This document shows, piece by piece, positions 35,925 to 44,327 of a stretch of 64,000 nucleotides of DNA. A program made the position numbers and the translations under genes. The notes under the pieces were generated by a model. It saw nothing but the letters and a program-made list of their open reading frames with translations, ran no database searches and was not told the origin of the DNA. Source of the stretch: a virus; IMG/VR virus record IMGVR_UViG_3300028840_004763, positions 19,299-83,298 of that record; one strand, 5' to 3'. The first letter of the stretch is position 1. Every line of letters begins with the position of its first letter.

Positions 35925-37030
35925 TTCAACCAGAAGGAGACAGCTTCATCATCGATCATGGACTGGGCGTCCAGTTCTGTACGGCCATCGAGCGCACCAA
36001 CTCGAAGAACTCCTATATCTACCTGTCTTGCGACGGGAGCGTGTTCTCGATGTTCGCGCAGTCCCAGCTGGCCTTCGTCATGGTCCACATCGAGGTAGCC
36101 GGAGGAACTCCTTTTCAAGGGGGTGTCGAGTCGTCCAAGTTCATCGCGCTCTTCAAGAAGCTTTATCCCGGCAGTCGGATCAAGCTGACTCCGGTGGGGA
36201 ACAGCTTGCGAATCGAAGAGGACAACATCTCAGTTACGTTCCCCACGCTGGAGTTCTACCAACCGATGCGTATGCCGGTGTTCGAGACGCTCCAGGGTGA
36301 CGAAGCCAAGTGGCTCATGAACGCGGTGTCGGCTGCCTATTCGTCCGTTGGGAAGACTAAGCGGTTTCAGGGAGTTCTGGTGGACAACACGGGAGCTGTG
36401 GCACGCGTGTTCAAGTTCTCGCACGCGGCGTGGCGCAGTATCGCCTGCACTCCGTTGAGCTGCGCTACTCGGCGCTTTGTGGTCTCCGATGAGATGTCCC
36501 GGGCGATCTACTCCTTCAAGGATAATGTGGTCGGTGTCTTCGTGGGAGAGAACCATCTGGGGCTTCGGCTGGACAAGGACGTCTTTTTCTACATGCCGCT
36601 CTGGGCCGATGAGATAGGCGAGTACGTGGGCCAACTTGGGCTCGTGGACGGTCTCCCGCAGGTGGAGGTGGCCGGTGACCGGTATGCCTTTGACCGTAAG
36701 CAGCTCACGGACGTTCTCGACCTCATCTCGGCGGTCGTAGGAACTGACGAATCTCAGGTCCACTTTGAGCAAATAGGCCGCAATCAGAACTGTACGGTAT
36801 GGAAGGTAAGTGCGGTCACGTTTTCTAAGTGCGAGGCGTCTGAAACTATTCAGTGCGTAGAGCCGGGACCGTACCGAAAAATCAAGTTTCGTGTTCATAA
36901 AAACAAGCTGCTCAGTGGTCTCAAGTCTTATGGGGAGCGCATTGACTTGTACGATGCGGGGGCTCGACTGATCCTCGCTGACAACGAGAGCTTCAACGAC
37001 GTGACTCTGTTTCCGAAGGCATCTGGTTAG
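35918..37030 (+). CDS. DNA sliding-clamp-like protein
   Basis: A 370-residue protein of beta-clamp length (about 366). The visible order fits three beta-alpha repeats: FQGVLVDNTGAVARVFKFSH near residue 147-166 matches the middle-domain GV.L....L..VATD pattern, and RFVVSDEMSRAIYSFKDNVV followed by a strand matches the IVP.....E position. The last third is similarly beta-alpha. The sequence is very divergent. Context supports a clamp: the window has a DnaX clamp loader (42301) and a family A polymerase (38305). Overlap of 7 bases with the upstream gene. Confidence 0.5.
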   Translation: MLIQPEGDSFIIDHGLGVQFCTAIERTNSKNSYIYLSCDGSVFSMFAQSQLAFVMVHIEVAGGTPFQGGVESSKFIALFKKLYPGSRIKLTPVGNSLRIEEDNISVTFPTLEFYQPMRMPVFETLQGDEAKWLMNAVSAAYSSVGKTKRFQGVLVDNTGAVARVFKFSHAAWRSIACTPLSCATRRFVVSDEMSRAIYSFKDNVVGVFVGENHLGLRLDKDVFFYMPLWADEIGEYVGQLGLVDGLPQVEVAGDRYAFDRKQLTDVLDLISAVVGTDESQVHFEQIGRNQNCTVWKVSAVTFSKCEASETIQCVEPGPYRKIKFRVHKNKLLSGLKSYGERIDLYDAGARLILADNESFNDVTLFPKASG

Positions 37031-37039
37031 GAGGGCACC

Positions 37040-37690
37040 GTGGCTCGGATAAAGCAGAAGGTTCACCTCGACGCAGAGGTGCTCAAGCAGATCAACGAGT
37101 TCTACTCTTCGCGACTTGGTGACGAGGTCATTGGGCTGGAGTGCTTCTCTGATCCCAAGTTGAAGGCGCATGTTTGCAACATCCAAGCTCCTTTGGAGAA
37201 CGGGGAGCCGTGCGAATACTGCAACAATGTTCCAGGGCGACAGTGCAAGATCACCTGCCATATCCATTACTTCTGCTTGGCTGCTCTGGCGTACCGGCTC
37301 GGCATCGGGGAGGCCAAGAAGAAGCCGACCCTCAAGAAGGCCCTTACCCACAACCTCAAGAAGATGACCTACAAGCGGCTTTACGAACTTGTGATGGAGC
37401 GCCTGGCAGCCGAGAACCCGGAGGACGAACCTTCCGATGAAGCCCAGATGGGGCTTGGGATCGAGGAGGACGATTCGAAGAAGCATCTCAAGAAGAAGAA
37501 GGGGCCGGTTTTCGATGAAGACGGAAATGAACTCATCACCATCGCGAAGGCCGCTAAAGTGTACGGCTGCACCTATGTGAACATGTACAGTCACGTCCGG
37601 CGCAAGAACGTCGAGAAGGTCGTCGTGGACGGTATGACCTACGTGCGCGAGAAGGACGTGATCGAGTATCGCGACCGCAAGAAGAGCTGA
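37040..37690 (+). CDS. Cys-rich protein with C-terminal HTH
   Basis: A 216-residue protein with a GTG start and AGGAGGG immediately upstream. Residues about 46-82 carry five cysteines and a His pair (CNIQAPLENGEPCEYC, then CKITCHIHYFC), a zinc-binding candidate. Residues about 155-212 (ITIAKAAKVYGCTYVNMYSH, then VRRKNVEKVVVDGMTYVREK) look like a MerR/excisionase-type helix-turn-helix. It may be a regulator or recombination directionality-like factor. The function is not assigned. Confidence 0.6.
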   Translation: MARIKQKVHLDAEVLKQINEFYSSRLGDEVIGLECFSDPKLKAHVCNIQAPLENGEPCEYCNNVPGRQCKITCHIHYFCLAALAYRLGIGEAKKKPTLKKALTHNLKKMTYKRLYELVMERLAAENPEDEPSDEAQMGLGIEEDDSKKHLKKKKGPVFDEDGNELITIAKAAKVYGCTYVNMYSHVRRKNVEKVVVDGMTYVREKDVIEYRDRKKS

Positions 37691-37707
37691 TCTACCGAGG
37701 TTTACGG

Positions 37708-38301
37708 ATGGACGTCTCCTACGAAGATGTGAAAATCGCCGAAGCAGTCAACAACAGTGTTGTGCTCGAAATCTGGAAGAGGGGTACCCAGGAAAGGGTC
37801 TACTTCGATGTCATCTGCAAGACGGAGACGAAGATCGGGGAAGATCGATTCTTCTCTTCTTTTTTGCGTGTTGTCGATGTGCCTTGCTTGGTGATCGCCG
37901 CTACTCGGGCCATGGAGTACATTTCTGTCTGCCACAAAGAGATGCGACGTTTCGGGCGCAACACGAAAACGGTGGCCACGACCGATATCATCACGACATG
38001 GGCTCCCGTCGAGCACGAGGATCGGCAGGATGAACGTGTGATCCCCTACATCCGACCTGTTCGAGAGTTCAAGTGCGGGTCGGTCGTGGCGGAACTGTAT
38101 ATTAACGAAGGAGGAACTTACTTAGCTCGTTTCCAGCATGAGTGGCACAGCGACAGCCAGTGGAACCGCAGCGAGTTCCTCCAGCAGCGAGAGCTGCGAG
38201 ATCTGATAATTGTCGCTACCGAGATGTGGAAGTACCTGGAAAAGTACCCTGACGGAGAGCCGGTAGAAGAAGTCGATGGGAATGTAGCCAGCAAGGAATG
38301 A
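37708..38301 (+). CDS. Protein with internal duplication (possible ssDNA-binding fold)
   Basis: A 197-residue protein directly upstream of DNA polymerase. Two segments, about residues 18-71 and 128-181, align by eye: each has an initial beta strand (VVLEIW or VAELYI), an F-containing beta pair, then a helix of the form (A/V)AT.(A/M)(M/W).Y. A beta-beta-beta-alpha repeat of this type resembles PC4-like ssDNA-binding units. The duplication is seen; the binding role is a guess. The alternative is a polymerase accessory of unknown fold. Confidence 0.5.
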   Translation: MDVSYEDVKIAEAVNNSVVLEIWKRGTQERVYFDVICKTETKIGEDRFFSSFLRVVDVPCLVIAATRAMEYISVCHKEMRRFGRNTKTVATTDIITTWAPVEHEDRQDERVIPYIRPVREFKCGSVVAELYINEGGTYLARFQHEWHSDSQWNRSEFLQQRELRDLIIVATEMWKYLEKYPDGEPVEEVDGNVASKE

Positions 38302-38304
38302 CCG

Positions 38305-40617
38305 ATGTATTTTTCGGAAACCCAGGTCCCCAAGACGTACCATCTCATCGACAATCCGAAGAAGATCTCGTGGTTGTTTGGCGAGCTTTTGAAAGCTCCG
38401 GAGTTCTCCTTCGACATCGAGACCAACCATCCGACATGGAAGGGTAAGAAGAAGCTGCCTGATGCCTTCGAGGAATGCATCTGCGGCATCTCCTTCGCGT
38501 GGGGGCGCACGCAGGTCACAGAGCCTTGGATTCCAGGTATCGCGGCTTATCTACCGCTCACCGATGCCTATGATCGCCCTTACTGGCCTCACCAGGAGGC
38601 GGTCTTGAACGCGCTCAGAGAGGTCCTGGAGTCTCCGGTTCCCAAGGTTGCGCAGAACGGCAAGTTCGACATCTTCCAGCTGGCGATGCTCAATGATATT
38701 TTCGTCGAGAACTTCGCCTTCGACACGATGCTGGCGCACGCTCTCATCGATGAGGATCGCGTCGTGTGCTCTCATGCCCTCAAGTCCGACTTCGGGCTGA
38801 AGGGTCAGATCCTGAAGCTGGGCATGGCGGATGCCTACCTACGCGCCGAGGCGAGTCTGTTCAAGAGCGATCTCACGGAGGCCCTGGCTTTCTACGACCA
38901 GCACCTGAAGCGATACTCGAAGGTGCCTCTCGACAAGTTGTATCCTTACGGGTGCGCCGACGCCGACCTGACGCTGTCGTTGAAGTTCGTGTTCGAGCCA
39001 AAGGTCGAAGAAGAAGGTATGCTCCCGCTCTTCCGCGAACTAATCATGCCTCTTTCGCACGTCTTGACGGTGATGGAGCTGCACGGAGTTCCGCTCGACA
39101 TTCAGCGAGCGCAGCAGGTTCATCGTGAGCAGGCGGCGATCATGAAGCGCGCACAAGATCAAATTCGCAAGATGCTTGAAAAAAACGATCCTGCTGCTGT
39201 GCATCAACAACCGATGGGGGCGTCCAGGACCAAAAGCAATATCAACGTCGGTTCTCCGCATCAGCTTGGAGAGGCTCTCTTCCGCCCCAAGGCGGAGGGG
39301 GGTCTCGGCCTTCCTGGCCGCAAGAGCAAGGACGGCAAGTGGGTCACCGATGCTGACACCATCAAAGCGCTCGAACATCCGATCAAGGACCACATCCTCG
39401 AATATCGTCGTGCCGAGCAGATCCACGGCCACTACGCCGAAGCCGCTCTGGACAAGATTGTCGAGCGTACAAACGGTGGCACCATCGGCTGGGTTCATCC
39501 TCACTACTGGATGGATAGCGTCACTGGCAGGTTGAAGCTCACCGAGCCTAATCTGACCACGCTGCCTCGGCCCGAGAACGGTGGCATCATCGTCAAGTCG
39601 ATGTGGTGCGCCGACGAGGACCATATCCTCGTCTTCTCCGACTTCTCCCAGATCGAGCTGCGCGTCATCGCCCACGTCTCGCAGGAACCTGTCTGGATCG
39701 AGGGCTTCCTCGCGGGACACGACATGCACTCCGCGATGGCGCACCGTATCTGGAATCTCGATTGCCCGATCGGGGAGGTCAAGAAGAAGTATCCGAAGCA
39801 ACGTTCCGACGCCAAGGCCGTCAACTTCGGAATCGCTTACGGCGAGTCGGAGTTCTCTCTGGCCGAGCGTCTCGGCATCTCCATCGAGGAGGCGCACAAG
39901 TTGATCCACGAGGACTACTTCGGGGCAGCTCCGGTTCTCAAACAGTGGATCGACGACACCCATCAGAACCTCCGGGAGTACGGCGTCTCACGGAACATCT
40001 TCGGGCGTGTGCGTCACCTTCCCGACGCGCAGCTCGTCATTCCGGAGAGCGCTACTTGGCCCAGCCGGGACTCCCGTCCTGTCTGTTATCGGAACGGTCC
40101 TCATCCGAGTAGTGTAGGTCTCACGTTCGAGGAGGCTTTCGAGATAATCTACGGACCTTACGGAGCAGTTGCCCGTTGCAGCCTGAGCGAGTCCCATCTG
40201 AAGGATCTCGTGCAGACCCGACGCAGTTCTGATATCCGTCCGAGCTGTCCTGATTGCGAACATCTCTACTCTTGCTTCGTTAATCGCGAAGTCAAGTACA
40301 TTAGCGGCAAAGTGGGGCGCGCCCTTCGACAGGGAGTGAACCAGCCGATTCAAGGATCCGCCGTCGACATGACGTCCTTGTCGCTGATTGGCATCTACAA
40401 CGATTTCAGGCGCTACGAGGTTGCCGCGTGCCCGATTCTTCACATCCATGACGAGTTAGTGGTGTACTCCCATAAGAGCGCGGTCGAGCAGGTCAAGAAG
40501 ATCATGTACGATAACATGGTCACCAAGATGAAGGCGCGCACCAACTTCTCGATACCGATCTTGATCGATACCGAAGTCGTGCAGCGCTGGTCGGACAAGT
40601 ACAAAGAGGAGGAGTAA
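38305..40617 (+). CDS. Family A DNA polymerase with Cys-rich insertion
   Basis: A 770-residue polymerase without a 5' nuclease. The 3'-5' exonuclease motifs are FDIETNHP, NGKFDIFQ and a YGCADAD segment. Polymerase motif A is SDFSQIELRVIAH, motif B KAVNFGIAYGESEF with Phe at the O-helix position, and motif C ILHIHDELVV. Between the GRVRHLPDA strand and RALRQGVNQPIQGSAVDM is a 75-90-residue insertion (about 580-665) carrying VCYRNG and CPDCEHLYSC, a probable zinc-binding unit absent from standard Pol I. The 5' exonuclease is encoded separately at 25327. Confidence 0.9.
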   Translation: MYFSETQVPKTYHLIDNPKKISWLFGELLKAPEFSFDIETNHPTWKGKKKLPDAFEECICGISFAWGRTQVTEPWIPGIAAYLPLTDAYDRPYWPHQEAVLNALREVLESPVPKVAQNGKFDIFQLAMLNDIFVENFAFDTMLAHALIDEDRVVCSHALKSDFGLKGQILKLGMADAYLRAEASLFKSDLTEALAFYDQHLKRYSKVPLDKLYPYGCADADLTLSLKFVFEPKVEEEGMLPLFRELIMPLSHVLTVMELHGVPLDIQRAQQVHREQAAIMKRAQDQIRKMLEKNDPAAVHQQPMGASRTKSNINVGSPHQLGEALFRPKAEGGLGLPGRKSKDGKWVTDADTIKALEHPIKDHILEYRRAEQIHGHYAEAALDKIVERTNGGTIGWVHPHYWMDSVTGRLKLTEPNLTTLPRPENGGIIVKSMWCADEDHILVFSDFSQIELRVIAHVSQEPVWIEGFLAGHDMHSAMAHRIWNLDCPIGEVKKKYPKQRSDAKAVNFGIAYGESEFSLAERLGISIEEAHKLIHEDYFGAAPVLKQWIDDTHQNLREYGVSRNIFGRVRHLPDAQLVIPESATWPSRDSRPVCYRNGPHPSSVGLTFEEAFEIIYGPYGAVARCSLSESHLKDLVQTRRSSDIRPSCPDCEHLYSCFVNREVKYISGKVGRALRQGVNQPIQGSAVDMTSLSLIGIYNDFRRYEVAACPILHIHDELVVYSHKSAVEQVKKIMYDNMVTKMKARTNFSIPILIDTEVVQRWSDKYKEEE

Positions 40618-40618
40618 G

Positions 40619-41413
40619 ATGCCGACAGAGGATACCCGAGACCAACTCATCGAGAAGTACGGAGAGGATGATATCCTGCGCCGTGGGGTTCTCGATCAGA
40701 AGTTCAAGGTCGTCCTGGATTCCTTGATCCAGGAAAACGACGAACTCGACCGTCTTACCAGGCAGCTGCGTCGCCAGCTCGATGACGCGACCTCCAGGAA
40801 GCGGGATGTGCTCGTCATCCTGGGAACACTGTACTGGCTCGAAGAGAACATCTTCGATACCTCCGTTCTCAAGGAGGCGGTGAGTGGCGTCCTCGACCAG
40901 GACATGCGTTCGTATCGTGGGCTGATGGACCGTCTGGAAGTCCTGCTTTCGTTGACGCCTGCCGAGAAGCGCACCATCGCGCTGCGTGAGAATTTCGAGC
41001 CTCGCGAAGCCGGCAAGTTCTGCGGCGTCGAGGAGCAGAAGCCCGCGTTCTGGTGCCCCGAGTGCAACCTCGGCTTCAGGGACATCGATGACCTCAACCG
41101 GCATGCCAAGTCGAAGTGCAAGTACAAAGGCGAAGAGGCGTTCTACCGGAAGCGGGCCGAGGAAGAGCGCGCCAAGATCGAAGCCGAGGCCTCGTACTGC
41201 GCCGTCTGCGATTATCAGGCGCAGAGTCCCAGCGGCTTGTCTGCCCACAAGCGTGGGAAGGCTCACAAGGAGGCCGAGACGCAGCACTACAAGAAGGCTG
41301 CCAAGATCAGGCGCAAGAACCAGGATTCGATGAGGAAAGCCGGGGTTCCTGTCAGTGAGCCCAGGAAGTCGAAGCCTCGGAAAAGGGCTTCGAAGAAGAA
41401 GGGGAAGAAGTGA
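40619..41413 (+). CDS. Coiled-coil protein with two C2H2-type zinc fingers
   Basis: A 264-residue protein directly after the polymerase, overlapping the next gene by 1 base. Residues about 25-70 form a coiled coil. Residues about 140-165 (FWCPECNLGFRDIDDLNRHA) and 194-219 (YCAVCDYQAQSPSGLSAHKR, ending GKAH) are two C2H2 fingers, the second of U1/zf-met style. The C-terminal 40 residues are strongly basic (KSKPRKRASKKKGKK). This combination suggests DNA or RNA binding, perhaps as a polymerase or nucleoid accessory. No family is recognised. Confidence 0.6.
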   Translation: MPTEDTRDQLIEKYGEDDILRRGVLDQKFKVVLDSLIQENDELDRLTRQLRRQLDDATSRKRDVLVILGTLYWLEENIFDTSVLKEAVSGVLDQDMRSYRGLMDRLEVLLSLTPAEKRTIALRENFEPREAGKFCGVEEQKPAFWCPECNLGFRDIDDLNRHAKSKCKYKGEEAFYRKRAEEERAKIEAEASYCAVCDYQAQSPSGLSAHKRGKAHKEAETQHYKKAAKIRRKNQDSMRKAGVPVSEPRKSKPRKRASKKKGKK

Positions 41414-42294
41414 TGCAAGCCAAGTGGGTCAAGTACAAGAAGGGCGGTGGCCCTCGCGTCAAGGGTACCAATCTCTACAGCCCTCCGCAGCCGTTCGGTC
41501 CGTGGACGAAGATCATGGGCGTCGTCGCCCGCTGCGAAGGCGCGCACGACACCGTGGTGATGTACGACGAGACCGGCGTCACTTGGGGCTTCATGCAGTG
41601 GACCTTCAAGAGCGGTCGGCTCCAGAAGCTGCTGGAGAGCTTCAAGTCCATCGACGTCTACGACTTCGAGAGCGACGGGGACTCGACCCTCTTCGAAGAG
41701 GTGTGTGGCTCGGAGGGGGGCGCGTTTCAGCAGTTCGGCTTCAACATCAGAGGCGGCAAGTTCGTGTTGGCGGGTGTCCACACTCTCAATCCGAACAAGA
41801 AGGCTGAGCGGAAGAAGATCGTCGATGCTTGCATGGGCCGTCTCAGATACGGAACTTTCTTGGATCAGAAGAAGCACGCGCTCCGGCTGGCGGAATTCTT
41901 CGGTGAGATGGGGAACGAGTTCGGGGTGGCTGAGGCCCAGACCCACTTCGCCAAGCAGGAGTTCAAGAAGCAGCTCGATTACAATCGTCCTCCGCTGGGC
42001 GGCAAAAGCATCAACTGGCTGTTGGACGGTGAGAACCCGGTGACCTGGGAGACGCCCCTTGCGGCCCTCTTCTTCAACCTTTGGCAGAACAACCCTGGCG
42101 CGGCCTATCGCTTGTTCCGGAATGCCCGGAGGGCCGATCCCGAAACATACTTCCAGGAAGCTTGGAAGTTGGCCAATCGGTCCAAGTTCGGCAACTGGGG
42201 GTGGGCCAAGCCGGCGAACAAGAGCCCCAGGGTCGTTCGGATCAAGCAGGCCATCAAGGAGTTCTACGGGATCGACTTGAAGTACTACAAGTAG
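41413..42294 (+). CDS. Endolysin-like lysozyme-fold protein
   Basis: A 293-residue protein. The segment VVARCEGAHDTVVMYDETGV then TWGFMQWTFKSGRLQKLLES (about residues 37-75) has the EG...V.YD.G..SFG..QW...G.L layout seen in phage lysozyme-superfamily muramidases, with Glu near residue 42 as the candidate general acid. Downstream is a helical domain and a C-terminal KSPRVVRIKQAIKEFYGIDL that could be a wall-binding or helical cap. ATG at 41413 overlaps the stop of the preceding gene. No signal peptide; a holin is not evident. Sited among replication genes, which is unusual. Confidence 0.5.
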   Translation: MQAKWVKYKKGGGPRVKGTNLYSPPQPFGPWTKIMGVVARCEGAHDTVVMYDETGVTWGFMQWTFKSGRLQKLLESFKSIDVYDFESDGDSTLFEEVCGSEGGAFQQFGFNIRGGKFVLAGVHTLNPNKKAERKKIVDACMGRLRYGTFLDQKKHALRLAEFFGEMGNEFGVAEAQTHFAKQEFKKQLDYNRPPLGGKSINWLLDGENPVTWETPLAALFFNLWQNNPGAAYRLFRNARRADPETYFQEAWKLANRSKFGNWGWAKPANKSPRVVRIKQAIKEFYGIDLKYYK

Positions 42295-42300
42295 CGTTCA

Positions 42301-43371
42301 GTGCAGTCCTCGATCAAGTACCGTCCGCGTCGATTCGCCGAGGTCGTCGGCCAGGAAGTCTCGAAGCGGATCCTGGTGAACTCCATCAAGATGGGGCGAG
42401 TTCCCAAGGCGATGTTGTTCTCAGGCATCCGGGGTACCGGCAAGACGACCTTGGCTCGACTTTACGCCAAGGCTCTCAACTGTCCCAACTTTCTTCCAGC
42501 CGAAGAGCCATGTTGTGAATGCGATTCCTGTCGGGATGCGGACATGGTCGCCAATTTCTCGATTCTGGAACTGGACGCTGCCTCGAACTCTCGCGTCGAG
42601 GATGTTCGCGAGCTGGATTCCATCCTGTCTCAGGTCATCATCCACAACTACCGGGTCGTCATCCTGGACGAAGCCCACATGCTCTCGAAGTCTGCCCAGG
42701 CGGCGCTTCTCAAGACCATCGAAGAGCCCCCGAAGAACACCATTTTCATCCTGGTCACGACAGATCCTCAGAAGCTCGAAGATACTATCAGGTCCCGCTG
42801 CTTGAGAATGCCTCTCCAGCCTCTTTCCGAGGCCGACATCTACTCGAACCTTCGGTACATCGTGGAACAAGAAGGCTTGGGCTATACCGAGGGCTTCTTG
42901 CGTGCTCTGGCACGATACGGCGGAGGTTCGCTCCGGGATGTTCAACAGATCCTCGACGCGATGATCATCGCCGCCGGAGGGGAGAACCTCGATATCGACG
43001 TGCTCCAGGGTTCGGTCGGGGTCATCTCTCGACAGGAATACGGAGACTTGGCCGATGTTCTCGACCAGCGTAACCTCCGGCTGTTCCTGGAGGAGATCCG
43101 TCGCTGGCATCGAGAAGGGCGCGATCTTCAGTATCTCTTCTCGGAAGGCATCCCTATCCTGCTTCGGGACTTCGGGGTGTACTTGGCCGGTGTCACCGGG
43201 GTCGAACTTCAAAGTGGGATTCCGCTCGAATCTCTTTCCTGTAATTTAACCTTGTCACTAGCGGATCTGAAGATGCTCAGCCGCGAGTGGGAGATCACGA
43301 TGGAGTTCATGCAGCATACCTCGTACCCCCGGATCGTCTGGGACGTGTTCGCGGTCAAGGTATGCCGGTGA
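42301..43371 (+). CDS. dnaX: DNA polymerase III gamma/tau-like clamp loader (DnaX)
   Basis: A 356-residue protein with GTG start. It has the full DnaX core: KYRPRRFAEVVGQE, Walker A GIRGTGKTTLA (about 42-52), zinc Cys (CCECDSC and nearby), LDAASNSRVEDVREL, DEAH box VVILDEAHML, the RSRC sensor, and the C-terminal domain III helical region. Length ends after domain III, so it is gamma-like without a tau tail. With the clamp-like protein at 35918 it would form a phage-encoded clamp loader, which is uncommon outside large phages. Confidence 0.85.
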   Translation: MQSSIKYRPRRFAEVVGQEVSKRILVNSIKMGRVPKAMLFSGIRGTGKTTLARLYAKALNCPNFLPAEEPCCECDSCRDADMVANFSILELDAASNSRVEDVRELDSILSQVIIHNYRVVILDEAHMLSKSAQAALLKTIEEPPKNTIFILVTTDPQKLEDTIRSRCLRMPLQPLSEADIYSNLRYIVEQEGLGYTEGFLRALARYGGGSLRDVQQILDAMIIAAGGENLDIDVLQGSVGVISRQEYGDLADVLDQRNLRLFLEEIRRWHREGRDLQYLFSEGIPILLRDFGVYLAGVTGVELQSGIPLESLSCNLTLSLADLKMLSREWEITMEFMQHTSYPRIVWDVFAVKVCR

Positions 43372-43674
43372 ATGGCGGAGGGTACAAAGCTCGCATGGCA
43401 CTCGGACTTGAAATGCCCCAAGTGCGGAAACTGGATGCGGAACCGGGGGTGCGCGCTGACGACCGAGTTCTATTACGCTCACGTCGTCTGCGGGCGCTGC
43501 GGTATCCACGAGGAGATCAAGATCCCCATCGAGCAGTACGTCGTCAGGTCCGAGGGTGAGCTAGTTCGGGAGGAAATCGAGGAGCCCAAGAAGCGGGAGA
43601 GCGTGGGAAAGAAGCTCTATGGCAGGAAAGGACAGGCCAGGTCGGCACGGCGCGTGAGCGAGGAGAAGAAGTGA
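43372..43674 (+). CDS. Small zinc-ribbon protein
   Basis: A 100-residue protein right after DnaX. CPKCGNWM (Cys at 15 and 18) and CGRCG (Cys at 40 and 43) form a CxxC-CxxC zinc ribbon. The C-terminal half is a charged, Lys/Arg/Glu-rich tail. The function is unknown; nucleic-acid or protein binding is typical of such ribbons. Overlaps the next gene by 4 bases. Confidence 0.6.
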   Translation: MAEGTKLAWHSDLKCPKCGNWMRNRGCALTTEFYYAHVVCGRCGIHEEIKIPIEQYVVRSEGELVREEIEEPKKRESVGKKLYGRKGQARSARRVSEEKK

Positions 43675-44327
43675 AGTTCGGCATCGGTATCAACAGAGGA
43701 CAGGTACAGATCGTCCTCGACGAGCATCTTCCGGAGACGGACGTCCTGGAGCTGCTGCGTTTTGACGAGAACGATGTCGAGACCATGCTGCGGACCCACT
43801 CCGCGAACCAATCATACTGGGAGGCCTTGGCGGTGCGTCTGAAGATGCGCTACGAACGGTTCAAGGACGAGTGGCAGCGGAAGTGGTGGGCGCACAACAA
43901 GTCCTACGCTAAGCTGGTGGTCTTCGCCTACGGCGAGCCGAAGCCGACCGACACCGCCGTCAAGGAGATGGTCATTCAGATCTACTCCAACGAGACCACG
44001 GATAACGAGCGCCAGAAGTACGCGACCGCCGCGTTCTCCGCTGCCGATCAGCGGCGCGGCTTCGCCGGCACCGAGGTCGAGTTCAGCGCTGCCATGTACA
44101 AGTACCTGTACGTGGAGACGCCGTGGTACTTCGAGACGGTCGAAGCCACGATGAAACGTCTCCAGGAAGAATTCGAGACCGTGGAAAAGGTGGCCGAACG
44201 CCTCAACTCGCAGTCGTTCCATCTGGATCTGTACGCCAAGATGCAGATGGCCAAGCGATACAACATCGATGGCGTCTCCGTACCCGACGCCCGGGTGATG
44301 GAGAAGATCCGAGGAGGAAAGGTATGA
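43671..44327 (+). CDS. Hypothetical protein upstream of ssDNA-binding protein
   Basis: A 218-residue protein with GTG start overlapping the previous stop by 4 bases. Predicted mostly helical with many Tyr/Trp and acidic residues (HSANQSYWEALAVRLKMRYE, SAAMYKYLYVETPWYFETVE). No family recognised. It sits immediately before the ssDNA-binding-protein candidate and recA, overlapping the former by 4 bases, so a recombination-accessory role is possible by context only. Confidence 0.6.
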   Translation: MKFGIGINRGQVQIVLDEHLPETDVLELLRFDENDVETMLRTHSANQSYWEALAVRLKMRYERFKDEWQRKWWAHNKSYAKLVVFAYGEPKPTDTAVKEMVIQIYSNETTDNERQKYATAAFSAADQRRGFAGTEVEFSAAMYKYLYVETPWYFETVEATMKRLQEEFETVEKVAERLNSQSFHLDLYAKMQMAKRYNIDGVSVPDARVMEKIRGGKV

